The notes under the pieces: model-generated
What the model was told of the DNA's origin: nothing
The model's input: the letters and a program-made list of their open reading frames with translations, nothing else
Database searches by the model: none
DNA from: Acidobacteriota bacterium
Lineage (GTDB): Bacteria > Acidobacteriota > Vicinamibacteria > Fen-336
Assembly (NCBI GenBank): GCA_011526565.1
Contig: WYBL01000152.1
Coordinates: forward strand, 38,936 to 102,935
Direction: 5' to 3'
Length of the DNA: 64,000 nucleotides
Made by a program: the position numbers and the translations under genes
Part shown: positions 63,914 through 64,000 of the stretch, one piece after another
Position numbering within the stretch: the first letter of the stretch is position 1
Layout of the letters: each line of letters opens with the position of its first letter

Positions 63914-64000
63914 CCGCGAGGCGCCGGCGCGGCCCGAATCGACGACAACCCGAGGAGGGGGCCGCTTCGCGAGGCCCGTGAACGTGCCCCCGCCTCACTC
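63914..64000 (+). repeat. 87-bp direct repeat, copy 2 (reaches the window end)
   Basis: Identical to 63411-63497 and cut by the window edge, so the full repeat may be longer. By analogy a second ComEA-like gene could begin about 36 bp beyond the end. The 60 bp before it (63854-63913) are almost pure G and C. Confidence 0.85.

Overview
The window is one stretch of very GC-rich, gene-dense bacterial chromosome. It has a diderm envelope (porin, small outer-membrane barrel, O-antigen ligase), NtrC-type sigma-54 regulation, a Pkn-type Ser/Thr kinase, a DUF4388 protein and a glutamate-carboxypeptidase-II-like M28 peptidase. This suits an Acidobacteriota-like organism, with Myxococcota or a related deep diderm group as alternatives. 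No rRNA, tRNA, CRISPR array or insertion sequence was seen, so the phylum call is an inference. Many genes overlap by 1 to 4 bases (ATGA, GTGA, TGATG), GTG and TTG starts are frequent, and intrinsic terminators are almost absent.

Layout. 1-2.6 kb: the 3' part of a DUF499 ATPase, probably the edge of an anti-phage island, then an inverted array of short GC repeats. 2.6-12.2 kb: serine dehydratase, a sensor-like Ser/Thr kinase overlapping a porin gene, P5C dehydrogenase, NhaA and a Tat-exported GH99-like protein. 12.3-17.2 kb: a five-gene run of HemN-like radical SAM enzyme, chorismate-lyase-like protein, hotdog thioesterase, PaaK-like ligase and flavin halogenase-like oxidoreductase, which looks like an undescribed aromatic metabolite pathway. 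17.3-25.1 kb: an IclR-controlled corrinoid methyltransferase operon. It carries separate counterparts of three MetH modules (homocysteine methyltransferase, B12 domain, reactivation domain), but an MttB-family demethylase stands where MetH has its methyl-folate module. A RACo-like activase, a saccharopine-dehydrogenase-like enzyme and an orphan 109-residue protein complete it. This is the best candidate for a new system.

25.1-36 kb: an EfpL-like elongation factor, an AbrB-Doc toxin-antitoxin pair with an AT-rich operator, gamma-carbonic anhydrase, hisS (with an in-frame hairpin insertion), aspS, and phoH-ybeY-corC-era followed by an acyltransferase. 36-41.6 kb: M28 peptidase and a minus-strand CPBP protease / subtilase / barrel operon. 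41.7-57.5 kb: sirtuin, RadC, LarC, MetRS, a threonine-type sulfatase-fold enzyme, TatD, YajQ, prenyl synthase, LigA, HtrA, an NtrC-type regulator and O-antigen ligase. 57.5-64 kb: RNase P RNA, a sugar epimerase, a DUF4388/MA-peptidase pair, a zinc-ribbon protein, a NYN nuclease and a ComEA-like protein whose upstream region is duplicated at the window end.

Regulation. A -10-like TAnnnT box recurs before many genes, usually without a recognisable -35. In three cases it lies exactly 9 nt before a start codon, and in a fourth 8 nt before one, the spacing expected of leaderless mRNAs.
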